In this document: piece after piece, positions 34,889 to 43,255 of the stretch | How positions within the stretch are numbered: position 1 is the first letter of the stretch | How the letters are laid out: every line of letters starts with the position of its first letter | Assembly (NCBI GenBank): GCA_963630555.1 | Contig: CAVGND010000005.1 | Span: 1-64,000 of the forward strand | Source: CAVALG01 sp963630555 | Lineage (GTDB): Bacteria; Bacillota; Clostridia; Oscillospirales; Acutalibacteraceae | DNA: 64,000 nt | Reading direction: 5' to 3' | Position numbers and translations under genes: made by a program | Notes under the pieces: model-generated | Databases searched by the model: none | Told to the model about the DNA's origin: nothing | The model's input: only the letters and a program-made list of their open reading frames with translations

Positions 34889-35019
34889 CTGATAAATCGG
34901 CAAGACAGACAAAAGTGACACTTTGCCGCTGTTACTCATAAAATGATAGCAGAGAAGGCGCAAGCGGTAAATCCGCTGCCGTATTCCCTACATATCATTG
35001 TTTTAACGGAGTGAGAGAA

Positions 35020-35340
35020 ATGGGCGTTATACTTTTGCGTGTCATAGTCGGATTGCTTACCGTTATCGGTGTTGCCGGTGTTGTACGCTTCGTTTCGCTT
35101 GTTGCGGTATCTTCAGGCTTGCCGGCCGCTTCCTATGTTGTAAAACTTGGCGAAAAAAATGCCGACCTTCAACTTATTTCCGCTATTGAAACGGCAAGGT
35201 TCGGCTGGTTTGAACGCAGATGTCCGGTTGTCGCACTGATGGATGACGTGACCGATGAGGAAAAAGAAAAATGTAAAATAGTTGCAAAGGGCGCAAATGT
35301 GGTTTTTTGCAACAGTTCGGAAATTTCGGAACTGATGTAG
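35020..35340 (+). CDS. Small membrane-anchored protein, unknown function
   Basis: 106 residues with one N-terminal membrane segment (VILLRVIVGLLTVIGVAGVVRFVSLVAV) and a soluble C-terminal part containing LGEKNADLQLISAIETARFGWFERRCPVVALMDDVTDEEKEKC, ending SSEISELM. I do not recognise a family. The ATG at 35020 sits 5 bases after GGAGTGA; a GTG at 35011 overlaps it. It lies 130 bases after cdaR and 92 bases before recD2, so it may belong to either unit. Confidence 0.7.
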   Translation: MGVILLRVIVGLLTVIGVAGVVRFVSLVAVSSGLPAASYVVKLGEKNADLQLISAIETARFGWFERRCPVVALMDDVTDEEKEKCKIVAKGANVVFCNSSEISELM

Positions 35341-35432
35341 CACCGGCGCCGACGGTGCGTATTACGGAAACACAGCCGCAAGGTACGCCGTCTGCTGTCT
35401 GTTCCGAAATCGCCTTACGGTAGGGGAATATA

Positions 35433-37646
35433 ATGGAAACGGATAACTGTTTGGAAACTTATCACGGAACTGTTAAAAGAATAATATACAGAAATCAGAG
35501 CAACGGGTATACCGTGGCTCTGATTTCGTGCGATTCCGGCAGGGAAATAACCGCAGTCGGCACTATGCCCGATGCCGAAAGCGGTGATGAACTTGAACTT
35601 GAAGGTTTATACACAACGCACAAAAATTACGGCGAACAGTTTAAAGTAAATAATTATAAAAAAACGCTGCCCGTCGGTTCGGCAGCCATTCTGAGATATC
35701 TTTCCGCAGGTGCGGTCAGCGGGGTAGGCCCGGCAACCGCCAAAAGAATTGTTGCAAAATTCGGCGATAAATCACTTGAAATAATGGAAAACGACCCACA
35801 AAGTCTTTCTCTTATCAAGGGAATTTCATTTGAAAAAGCGGAACGGATCGCCTCCGAAATAGGTGAGATTAAGTCTTTCCGAGAGGCAAATGTCGAACTT
35901 TGTTCGCTTGGGTTCAGCCAAAATGAATCGCTCAGAATTATAGGTAAACTCGGCACTGATCTTTCGGATAAATTGCGCCGAAATCCGTATATACTGTGTG
36001 AAAAAGATATGGGAATCGGGTTTGAAAGGGTGGATGAAATTGCCCTTAATATGGAGGTGCCTCCCGATTTTCCGCAGCGACTCGGCTACGGAACCGCCCA
36101 TATTTTAAAACACAACCTTATAAACGGACATACCTGTCTGCCGCGTGAAAAACTTTTGCCGCTTGCCGCAAAAATGCTCGATACCGATACAGCACATATA
36201 TCCGACGCCTGTGACGAGTTTGTTTTTAACGGCACACTGTGTGAAACGCAGGTTGACGGCGCATCATTTATATCACTTAAAAAGTATTGCACTGCCGAAA
36301 GGCGTATTGCAGGCAGACTGTTGCTTATAGACCGTGCCGCCACCCCGGTGAAACCGGTAACCTCCGCTGAAATAACAGCAACCGAGAGGAAGGTCGGTGT
36401 GCAACTTGATGAATTGCAGCGTGAGGCGGTTATTAAAAGTACAAAACACGGTATGCTTGTTTTAACCGGCGGCCCCGGTACGGGGAAAACAACTACCCTT
36501 AAAGCCATAATCGAACTTATGAAAAGCAGGAATTTAAAAATTTCTCTGGCGGCGCCGACGGGTCGTGCCGCAAAGCGAATGACCGAACTTACCGGATTGG
36601 AATCAAAAACCATACATCGACTTCTTGAGGTCGAATGGTCAGAGGATGAGGATGAGCATATCTTTTCAAAAAATGACCGTTCGCCGCTTGATTGCGATTT
36701 GCTTATAATAGATGAATTTTCAATGGTCGATACGCTGCTGTTTCATGCGGTGCTTGACGCTGTTCCGCTCGGATGCCGGCTTATACTTGTGGGAGATCCC
36801 GACCAGTTGCCGAGCGTGGGAGCGGGTGACCTGCTTGCTGACATAATATCGGCGAAAACTTTCCGCTGCGTGCGCCTTGACAAGGTGTTCAGGCAGGGTA
36901 CGCAGAGTCTTATAGTCACAAACGCCCACCGTATAGTTAAGGGTGAAGAGCCGGAACTTGATAAAAAAGACGCGGACTTTTTTATGCTTGACGGTACATC
37001 GCCGGACGGCGCTCTGCGCCTTGTGCGCTCACTGTATTCCGAACGGCTGCCGGCGGCTTACGGCTTTGAGCCGACGACCGATATTCAGGTAATCTGCCCG
37101 TCCAAAATAATGCAACTCGGCACCGTGTCGGTCAACAATATGCTGCAGGAATCCGTAAATCCGCGCCGTCAGGGTCGTGCGGAAATATCTATGCGCGGAT
37201 TCTGTCTGCGTGTCGGTGATAAGGTTATGCAGACCAAAAACAACTACGATATATTATGGACGGACAGTAACGGCAAAGAGGGAATCGGGGTTTATAACGG
37301 CGATATCGGCGAACTCATTGACATAGACTTTCAAAAAAGTTGCTTGACCGTTAAATTTGATGATCACACGGCGATTTACGGAACGGAAGAAGCGGAGCAA
37401 CTTGAACTTGCATACGCTGTAACCGTACATAAAAGTCAGGGCAGCGAATTTGAATGCGTTATATTACCGCTGCTTGACGTTCCGCAGAAACTGTTGTACC
37501 GAAATTTGCTGTATACGGCTGTTACCCGCGCAAAAAAACTTATAATTATCATAGGTGCCCGCCGCCTTGTGACAACTATGGTAAAAAATGACCGCAAGAC
37601 CCAAAGGTACACCTTGCTCGACCACTTTTTGGCGGAGGCAAAATGA
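35433..37646 (+). CDS. recD2: RecD2-type ATP-dependent DNA helicase
   Basis: A 737-residue SF1B helicase that moves 5' to 3' and acts in recombination and repair outside RecBC. The N-terminal region holds an OB-like part and helix-hairpin-helix motifs (SAGAVSGVGPATAKRIVAKFG and LIKGISFEKAERIA). Motif I LTGGPGTGKTTT lies near 345-355, motif II LLIIDEFSMVD near 423, motif III ILVGDPDQLPSVGAGDLL, and motif VI VTVHKSQGSEFECVILPL near 660 with the final LLYTAVTRAKKLIIIIG. It overlaps comF by 4 bases, so the two are translated together. Confidence 0.95.
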   Translation: METDNCLETYHGTVKRIIYRNQSNGYTVALISCDSGREITAVGTMPDAESGDELELEGLYTTHKNYGEQFKVNNYKKTLPVGSAAILRYLSAGAVSGVGPATAKRIVAKFGDKSLEIMENDPQSLSLIKGISFEKAERIASEIGEIKSFREANVELCSLGFSQNESLRIIGKLGTDLSDKLRRNPYILCEKDMGIGFERVDEIALNMEVPPDFPQRLGYGTAHILKHNLINGHTCLPREKLLPLAAKMLDTDTAHISDACDEFVFNGTLCETQVDGASFISLKKYCTAERRIAGRLLLIDRAATPVKPVTSAEITATERKVGVQLDELQREAVIKSTKHGMLVLTGGPGTGKTTTLKAIIELMKSRNLKISLAAPTGRAAKRMTELTGLESKTIHRLLEVEWSEDEDEHIFSKNDRSPLDCDLLIIDEFSMVDTLLFHAVLDAVPLGCRLILVGDPDQLPSVGAGDLLADIISAKTFRCVRLDKVFRQGTQSLIVTNAHRIVKGEEPELDKKDADFFMLDGTSPDGALRLVRSLYSERLPAAYGFEPTTDIQVICPSKIMQLGTVSVNNMLQESVNPRRQGRAEISMRGFCLRVGDKVMQTKNNYDILWTDSNGKEGIGVYNGDIGELIDIDFQKSCLTVKFDDHTAIYGTEEAEQLELAYAVTVHKSQGSEFECVILPLLDVPQKLLYRNLLYTAVTRAKKLIIIIGARRLVTTMVKNDRKTQRYTLLDHFLAEAK

Positions 37647-38386
37647 GTTTTAAAATCAGACTTGTGCGTTTGTGCGGAAGGATTTCCGATTTGATGTTTG
37701 CCAAGCGATGCCCATGCTGCGGCAGGGTAATATCACCGGATGCCGATATTTGCAAATATTGTTTTGATTATATCAGGCGGGCAAACGATATTTGTTCGGT
37801 TTGCGGTGAGCCGAAAAAGAAATGCCTTTGCTCAAAACGAAAATTTCTGTACAGCGGTTTTGTCGCACCGTTTTATAACGAGGGGGCTGCAAAACAGGCA
37901 ATATACGCCTTAAAGTTCCGCAGGCGAAAATATGCCGCGCGGATGTTTGCTTCGGAAATGGCAAAAAGATTTCAAAGCGCATTTCCGAATATTAAACCCG
38001 ATTTTATTGTAAGCGTTCCGTCTAACGGAAATTATAAGGATAAAATGAGGTATGATCAAGCCGGCTTTATTGCGGGGCGGTTTGCCGCTCAGACGGGTCT
38101 TCCGTTTAAGAAAAATATTTTGATTAAGATTGCCGCCAATAAAACTCAGCATGAACTTTCGGGATATGAGCAAAGGGTAAAGAATGTTGAGGGCGCGTAT
38201 GCCGTAAACTGCGACCTTTCGGGCGCCGTTGTATTGCTCATAGATGATATTAAAACTACCGGAGCAACATTTAACGAGTGTGCAAAACAACTTTTGCTTG
38301 CCGGTGCGGACAGTGTATATTGCGTTGCGGCTGTCATTACCGAAAGGAAACACCCGAGCGAAAAAAATAAACGGCAAATACGGTAA
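37643..38386 (+). CDS. comF: ComF-family phosphoribosyltransferase-like protein
   Basis: ComF is a cytoplasmic protein required for DNA uptake in competent bacteria. The 247-residue protein has an N-terminal zinc-binding part (CPCCGRVISPDADICKYC, then CSVCGEPKKKCLC, eight cysteines), and a type I phosphoribosyltransferase domain with VLLIDDIKTTGATFNEC as the PRPP loop. The ATG overlaps the recD2 stop (ATGA). The pairing with a RecD2 helicase suggests handling of single-stranded DNA; no other competence genes are present. Confidence 0.92.
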   Translation: MSFKIRLVRLCGRISDLMFAKRCPCCGRVISPDADICKYCFDYIRRANDICSVCGEPKKKCLCSKRKFLYSGFVAPFYNEGAAKQAIYALKFRRRKYAARMFASEMAKRFQSAFPNIKPDFIVSVPSNGNYKDKMRYDQAGFIAGRFAAQTGLPFKKNILIKIAANKTQHELSGYEQRVKNVEGAYAVNCDLSGAVVLLIDDIKTTGATFNECAKQLLLAGADSVYCVAAVITERKHPSEKNKRQIR

Positions 38387-38493
38387 TATATCGGCTTGTA
38401 AAATAATTGCTGTTGTGATACACTTATCTTGCAGGGGGATGAATGTAAAACCGTCTGTTTGATTGATAACCCGAATTTAAGGAGTGATGAACT

Positions 38494-39516
38494 GTGGCTG
38501 CGGAGATTGCCATTGATTTCGGTACAAGTAAAACAATTCTGCTGTCAGGTTCTAAAATATTGCTTGAAGAACCAACCGTTGCTTCGGTTGATACCGAAAC
38601 ATGGGAACCCGTCTGCTTCGGCAGGCGCGCCTACGATATGATAGGCAGAACCCCCGAAAGTATTACAACCGTTTTCCCTATTGAAAGGGGCGTTATATCG
38701 GATTATAAAATAGCCGAAGCAATGCTTAAATGTTATATGAAAAAGGCGCTCGGCAGAAGAATTTTGAAACCGAAACTCATTGTTTCCGTGCCTATAGCGG
38801 TAACTACTTTGCAGCATCGTTCGGTCGCAAATGCGGCACAAGCCGCAGGCGGCAGAAAGGTGTGCACCGTTGAGGCGCCTGTGGCTGCTGCAATCGGGCT
38901 CGGTGCCGATTTTGATAAACCGGACGGTACAATGGTGGTTGATATAGGTGCCGGAACTACCGATGTTGCGGTAATATCAATGGGCGGATTATCCGAAAGC
39001 GCGGCACTGCCGGCGGCCTCTATGGATTTTGACGCCGCCATTGCCAAATATGTAAAAAGAAAATACAATATACTTATCGGCAACCTTACGGCAGAGGCTG
39101 TAAAAAAACAGATAGGCTGCGTGGTAAAGCGTCCGGTTACCCTTGTTATGAATGTTAAGGGCGTTGATATGGTGTCAAGTTTGCCGCGCACCTTTGAAAT
39201 ATCCTCTACCGATGTGTATCAGGCAACGGTAGATGTGGCCGATACAATATGTTCAGGCATACGCCAGGTGGCAGAAAATACAGCCCCCGACCTGCTTTCG
39301 GATATAATGACAAGCGGTATTTACCTTACGGGCGGCGGTTCGCAGATATACGGTATGGACGAACTTATAGCCGAATCCGTAGGCATAAAGGTGAATAAAT
39401 GCAGCGACCCCGAACATACCGTTGTAAAGGGCGCAAGAACGGTGCTTAAAAATCCCGAAATCATTAAAAACGAGGATTATCAGTTCCGCTCAATTGAGGA
39501 GTTGATTGTTGATTAA
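38494..39516 (+). CDS. MreB/Mbl-like actin-family protein
   Basis: A 340-residue ATP-binding actin homologue related to rod-shape proteins. IAIDFGTSKTILL is phosphate-1, VVDIGAGTTDVAVISMGG phosphate-2, and YLTGGGSQIYGMDELIAES the adenosine motif. It diverges from typical MreB in the first strand (usual DLGTANT reads DFGTSKT). mreC and mreD do not follow; instead rubrerythrin comes next, as in stand-alone mbl or mreBH genes. The GTG is preceded by AAGGAGTGATGAACT. Confidence 0.9.
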   Translation: MAAEIAIDFGTSKTILLSGSKILLEEPTVASVDTETWEPVCFGRRAYDMIGRTPESITTVFPIERGVISDYKIAEAMLKCYMKKALGRRILKPKLIVSVPIAVTTLQHRSVANAAQAAGGRKVCTVEAPVAAAIGLGADFDKPDGTMVVDIGAGTTDVAVISMGGLSESAALPAASMDFDAAIAKYVKRKYNILIGNLTAEAVKKQIGCVVKRPVTLVMNVKGVDMVSSLPRTFEISSTDVYQATVDVADTICSGIRQVAENTAPDLLSDIMTSGIYLTGGGSQIYGMDELIAESVGIKVNKCSDPEHTVVKGARTVLKNPEIIKNEDYQFRSIEELIVD

Positions 39517-39572
39517 TCACAGGGTATCCCGTGAATAATATTATAATAAGATGTTTGAAAGGCGGTATTATT

Positions 39573-40112
39573 ATGGAATTTACAGAGAGCAAAACATATG
39601 CAAATTTGTTGACTGCTTTTGCAGGTGAATCGCAGGCGCGTAATAAATACACATATTACGCAAGCGCCGCGAAAAAAGAGGGCTATGAACAGATAGCGGC
39701 AATATTCAGTGAAACAGCGGATAACGAAAAAGAGCATGCCAAAATATGGTTTAAACAACTTCACGGCAGAGCAATCCCTTCAACTACGGAAAACCTTAAA
39801 GATGCAGCCGCAGGCGAAAATTATGAGTGGACTTCTATGTATGCCGAATTCGCAAAGCAAGCCGAGGCAGAAGGGTACAATGAAATAGCCGCCCTTTTTT
39901 CAATGGTCGGCGATATAGAGAAACATCACGAACAACGATTTTTAAAGTTGTTGGAAAGCGTAGAGAACGGCATTGTATTTGAAAAAGACCATGTGGTAAT
40001 TTGGCGTTGCCGCAACTGCGGGCACATCCATGCCGGCGTTAAAGCACCTAAAATTTGCCCGGTATGCGCTCATCCTCAGTCTTTTTTTGAAATAAATCCG
40101 GAAAATTATTAA
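39573..40112 (+). CDS. rbr: Rubrerythrin
   Basis: A peroxide-reducing non-heme iron protein of anaerobes. The 179-residue product has a four-helix diiron domain with AGESQARNKYTYYA, DNEKEHAKIWF, GENYEWTSMYAEFAKQAEAEGY and GDIEKHHEQRF, and a C-terminal rubredoxin-like iron site (WRCRNCGHIH...CPVCAHP). The ATG follows GAAAGGCGG. A PerR-like AT-rich stretch (ATAATATTATAATAA at 39535-39549) matches about 10 of 14 PerR-box positions, but AT content makes this weak. Confidence 0.96.
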   Translation: MEFTESKTYANLLTAFAGESQARNKYTYYASAAKKEGYEQIAAIFSETADNEKEHAKIWFKQLHGRAIPSTTENLKDAAAGENYEWTSMYAEFAKQAEAEGYNEIAALFSMVGDIEKHHEQRFLKLLESVENGIVFEKDHVVIWRCRNCGHIHAGVKAPKICPVCAHPQSFFEINPENY

Positions 40113-40119
40113 AAATTAC

Positions 40120-40148
40120 TTGCAATTGCCTGACATTTGTGGTATCAT
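40120..40148 (+). promoter_or_regulatory. Promoter of rplS
   Basis: TTGCAA (40120-40125) and TATCAT (40143-40148) with 17 bp spacing, giving a start near 40155 and a leader of about 135 bases. Confidence 0.65.
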
Positions 40149-40154
40149 AACAAA

Positions 40155-40290
40155 GCATTTGATTACACCGAGGCCTTATCGGTGGGGTCGGTGCCGTTAA
40201 TTCGACACTAACGCGGGCGTTCCTCTGTTCACCTGATCTGCGGGTCACGGACGAAGTATGAACGGCTGAAAAAATTAAGGAGGAATACAA
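40155..40290 (+). ncRNA. Candidate L19 ribosomal protein leader
   Basis: The long leader of rplS contains short stems, for example CGTTA/TAACG around 40196-40213 and GTTCA/TGAAC around 40218-40264, and ends in the ribosome binding site AAGGAGG. An autoregulatory L19 leader is known in Firmicutes; position fits, but I could not test the sequence against that model. Confidence 0.45.
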
Positions 40291-40632
40291 ATGGATGCTG
40301 TAAAAGCACTCACAGCAGGTATGCTGAAAGAAGACAAACCCGAAATTGTGATCGGTAACACGGTCAAGGTTCACGTTAAGATCCGTGAAGGCGAAAGAGA
40401 AAGAATTCAGACTTTTGAGGGTACCGTTATTGCCAAGAACAACAGCGGTATTTCGGAAACCTTTACAGTACGCCGCGTTTCATACGGCGTCGGTGTTGAA
40501 AGAGTTTTTCCTGTTCACTCACCTAATGTAGCAAAGGTTGAAACCGTCAGAAAAGGTCGCGTTCGCAGATCTAAGCTTTACTATCTCCGTGACAGAGTAG
40601 GTAAGGCTGCCAAGGTTAAAGAATTGATCTGA
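40291..40632 (+). CDS. rplS: 50S ribosomal protein L19
   Basis: The 113-residue protein sits at the interface of the two ribosomal subunits. IVIGNTVKVHVKIREGERERIQTFEGTVIAKNN and SPNVAKVETVRKGRVRRSKLYYLRDR are characteristic. Usually it ends the rpsP-rimM-trmD-rplS group; here the upstream gene is rubrerythrin, so it is alone with its own promoter and leader, and ended by a strong terminator. The downstream order lepB-rbgA-rnhB-yraN is the standard Firmicutes one. Confidence 0.98.
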   Translation: MDAVKALTAGMLKEDKPEIVIGNTVKVHVKIREGERERIQTFEGTVIAKNNSGISETFTVRRVSYGVGVERVFPVHSPNVAKVETVRKGRVRRSKLYYLRDRVGKAAKVKELI

Positions 40633-40643
40633 TGTATCAAAAG

Positions 40644-40682
40644 ACGAGGGCAGGAATCAAACCGCCCTCGTTTTTTTATTTT
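40644..40682 (+). terminator. Intrinsic terminator after rplS
   Basis: ACGAGGGC (40644-40651) pairs with GCCCTCGT (40664-40671) and is followed by TTTTTTATTTT. Confidence 0.9.
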
Positions 40683-40770
40683 ATCGGCACTGCCCCGACA
40701 GAGCGGTGCTGTTTGGCTGCCCTTTTGCGAATATGCGGTGGTTAAAGATTATTTTGGGAGGTGTTCTGCG

Positions 40771-41403
40771 TTGGCTGACGGTGAAAAAACAGTTTATGAA
40801 AATAAAGAACACGAAAATTCCGGTATAATTAAAGATATATATGATTGGTACGACGTTATCGTTTCGTCGGTAGTTATAATAGTTCTGCTTTTTACATTTG
40901 TTTTCCGCATTGTCGGGGTAGAGGGCAGTTCTATGGAAAGCACCCTTCACGGAGGTTCGCGCGATCCCGCCGCCGACCATACCGACCGTTTGGTGATAAC
41001 CAACCTTTTCTATACCCCCAAACAGGGCGATATAGTTGTTATTTCAAGAAATTATCTTAATGATGACACCGATGTTTCGGAAGGTGACGGCCCGATAATT
41101 AAAAGGGTCATCGCAACCGAGGGGCAGGTAGTGGATATAGATTTTGAAAAACAGGTCGTAAAGGTGGACGGTGAGGTGCTTGATGAACCGTATGTCAGTT
41201 CCGAAACGGTAAAGCGCGACGTTGAATTTCCGCTTACGGTCAAAGAGGGGCACATATTTGTGCTCGGTGATAACCGCGCAGTATCGCTTGACAGCCGCTC
41301 AAGCGATATAGGTCAGGTGGATACCAGATATGTTTTGGGCAAAGCCGTGCTTCGCGTGCTGCCGTTCGGCGAGTTCGGAAGCGTTTATAAGAACAGTAAA
41401 TAA
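40771..41403 (+). CDS. lepB: Signal peptidase I
   Basis: Cleaves signal peptides outside the membrane. The 210-residue product has one membrane helix (about residues 29-47), then VEGSSMESTL with catalytic Ser54, and IIKRVIATEGQVV with catalytic Lys111; GHIFVLGDNRAVSLDSRSSDIGQV is box E. A TTG at 40771 is 8 bases after GGGAGGTG, which I choose over the GTG at 40738 without a ribosome binding site. Box D to E spacing shows a small insertion typical of Gram-positive versions. Confidence 0.94.
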   Translation: MADGEKTVYENKEHENSGIIKDIYDWYDVIVSSVVIIVLLFTFVFRIVGVEGSSMESTLHGGSRDPAADHTDRLVITNLFYTPKQGDIVVISRNYLNDDTDVSEGDGPIIKRVIATEGQVVDIDFEKQVVKVDGEVLDEPYVSSETVKRDVEFPLTVKEGHIFVLGDNRAVSLDSRSSDIGQVDTRYVLGKAVLRVLPFGEFGSVYKNSK

Positions 41404-41413
41404 AGGTGAATTA

Positions 41414-42277
41414 ATGGATAATCAGATAAATTGGTTCCCCGGTCATATGGCAAAAACACGCCGAAAAATTAACGAGAGTTTGTCACTTGTTGACGCGGTT
41501 GCCGAAATTGTTGACGCAAGAATACCGGTTTCAAGCCGAAATCCTGACATAAACGAATTGGTTAAAAATAAACCGCGCCTTATTTTGCTTAATAAATGCG
41601 ATTTATCGGATCCTGCCGCCAACCGTGAATGGATAGAATACTATAAAAGCCGCGGCATTACGGCAATATCGGTTGATTGCAAAACAGGCAGGGGAGTTGA
41701 CCGTTTTGTTGCTTCGGTTAAAGGCATTTTAAGCGAAAAACTTGAATATTACCGCAGCAAAGGAATGGTCGGCAAGACCGTTAAGGTTATGATAGTGGGC
41801 ATACCCAATGTGGGAAAGTCCTCGTTCATAAACCGTATGGCAAGATCCGCACGCGCAGTAGTGGCTGACCGACCGGGGGTAACGCGCGGTAACCAGTGGT
41901 ATAAAATTGATAAGCAACTTGAATTGCTTGATACTCCGGGTGTGCTGTGGCCTAAGTTTGACGACCCGACGGTCGGCGAAAATCTGGCGTTTACCGGTGC
42001 GATTAAAGATACCGTTGTGGATACCGAAACGCTTGCTTCGTTGCTTTGCGGCAAACTTTCAAAACTTTATCCCTCAGCGCTTGTTTCGCGTTACGGAATC
42101 GAACCGCCTAAAGAGGACACCGAGCCGTACGAAATACTTGAAAGTATAGCAAAAAAACGCGGCTTTATAATGAGGGGCGGCGTTTTGGACACCGAACGCA
42201 CCGCAGCTATAGTGTTAGATGAATTCAGGGGCGGTAAACTCGGAAAAATAACGCTCGAAATGCCGGAAAGAGGTTAA
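41414..42277 (+). CDS. rbgA: Ribosome biogenesis GTPase RbgA (YlqF)
   Basis: Assists late assembly of the 50S subunit. The 287-residue protein is a circularly permuted GTPase: G4 LNKCDLSD comes before G1 GIPNVGKSSFINRM, then G2/G3 with DRPGVTRG and LLDTPGVLWP. INWFPGHMAKTRRKI is the RbgA N-terminal signature. The ATG at 41414 is preceded by AAAGGTGAATTA; the open frame back to 41330 overlaps lepB. rnhB follows after 4 bases. Confidence 0.96.
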   Translation: MDNQINWFPGHMAKTRRKINESLSLVDAVAEIVDARIPVSSRNPDINELVKNKPRLILLNKCDLSDPAANREWIEYYKSRGITAISVDCKTGRGVDRFVASVKGILSEKLEYYRSKGMVGKTVKVMIVGIPNVGKSSFINRMARSARAVVADRPGVTRGNQWYKIDKQLELLDTPGVLWPKFDDPTVGENLAFTGAIKDTVVDTETLASLLCGKLSKLYPSALVSRYGIEPPKEDTEPYEILESIAKKRGFIMRGGVLDTERTAAIVLDEFRGGKLGKITLEMPERG

Positions 42278-42281
42278 AACT

Positions 42282-42893
42282 ATGCCGAATTATGAATTTG
42301 AAGATAACGCGCGGCAGCAAGGTTTTAAACTTATCTGCGGCGTTGACGAAGCAGGCAGAGGACCGCTTGCAGGCCCTGTCTGTGCGGCGGCGGTTATTTT
42401 ACCGCAAGGTACGGTTATTGAGGGGCTTGACGATTCTAAAAAGTTAAGCGAAAAAAAGCGTGAAAAATTGTATGACATAATAATCTTAAAGGCTGAGGCT
42501 TATTCGGTCGCGATGGCTTCTGTTGAAGAAATCGAAGAATATAACATTCTTAACGCAACCTTTCTGGCAATGAACCGTGCAATAAACGGGCTGTCGCCGA
42601 AGCCTGATTTCGCACTTGTTGACGGAAACAGGGAACCTAAGGGGATTGCCGTTAAATGCGAAACCATAGTGAAGGGCGACTCAAAATCCATGTCGGTAGC
42701 CGCCGCGTCAATACTTGCTAAGGTCACCCGTGACCGCCTGCTTTATGAATACGATAAAAAATATCCGCTGTACGGTTTTGCCGAACACAAGGGCTACGGC
42801 ACAAAAAAACACAGGGACGCAATAATGAAATACGGGCCGTGTGAGGTTCACCGACTGTCGTTTTTAAAAAAGATATATGAAAAACAACGCTAA
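42282..42893 (+). CDS. rnhB: Ribonuclease HII
   Basis: Removes ribonucleotides from DNA and RNA primers. The 203-residue protein has CGVDEAGRGPLAGPVCAAAV with the first acidic catalytic residues, DDSKKLSEKKRE, ALVDGN, KGDSKSMSVAAASILAKVTRDR and GYGTKKH, all RNase HII motifs. It lies 4 bases after rbgA and overlaps yraN by 17 bases. Confidence 0.97.
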   Translation: MPNYEFEDNARQQGFKLICGVDEAGRGPLAGPVCAAAVILPQGTVIEGLDDSKKLSEKKREKLYDIIILKAEAYSVAMASVEEIEEYNILNATFLAMNRAINGLSPKPDFALVDGNREPKGIAVKCETIVKGDSKSMSVAAASILAKVTRDRLLYEYDKKYPLYGFAEHKGYGTKKHRDAIMKYGPCEVHRLSFLKKIYEKQR

Positions 42894-43248
42894 GGAAATA
42901 GGCGACCGCGGCGAGGCTGTTGCGGCGCAGTATGTAAAGCAAAAAGGCTTTATCATTTCAAAAACCAATTATCACAGCCGCTTCGGCGAAATAGATATAA
43001 TTGCGGAAAACAACGAATACCTATTGTTTATAGAGGTTAAAACGCGCGCACGGAATTCAATTGCCGCACCGCGCGCCTTTGTTACCAAAACCAAGCAGCA
43101 GAGAATAATAAAAACGGCAAGATACTACCTTATGTACAATCCTACCGGACTTAAAATAAGATTTGACGTGGCAGAGGTCATCAAGGACGACGACAACGGG
43201 TTTGAAAATGCAACCGTAAACTATATAGAAAATGCTTTCGGGGTGTGA
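42877..43248 (+). CDS. YraN/UPF0102 family nuclease-like protein
   Basis: 123 residues with the endonuclease-like fold of UPF0102: GDRGEAVAAQYVKQKGFIISKTNYHSRFGEIDIIAENNEYLLFIEVKTR contains the E, D and E-x-K residues of the PD-(D/E)XK family. The function is unproven. It overlaps the end of rnhB by 17 bases, a conserved arrangement. Confidence 0.92.
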   Translation: MKNNAKEIGDRGEAVAAQYVKQKGFIISKTNYHSRFGEIDIIAENNEYLLFIEVKTRARNSIAAPRAFVTKTKQQRIIKTARYYLMYNPTGLKIRFDVAEVIKDDDNGFENATVNYIENAFGV

Positions 43249-43255
43249 CGGATCT

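Noticed and set aside
39535..39549. PerR box before rubrerythrin.
   Set aside because: Only about 10 of 14 positions match and the stretch is AT-rich, so chance is likely.
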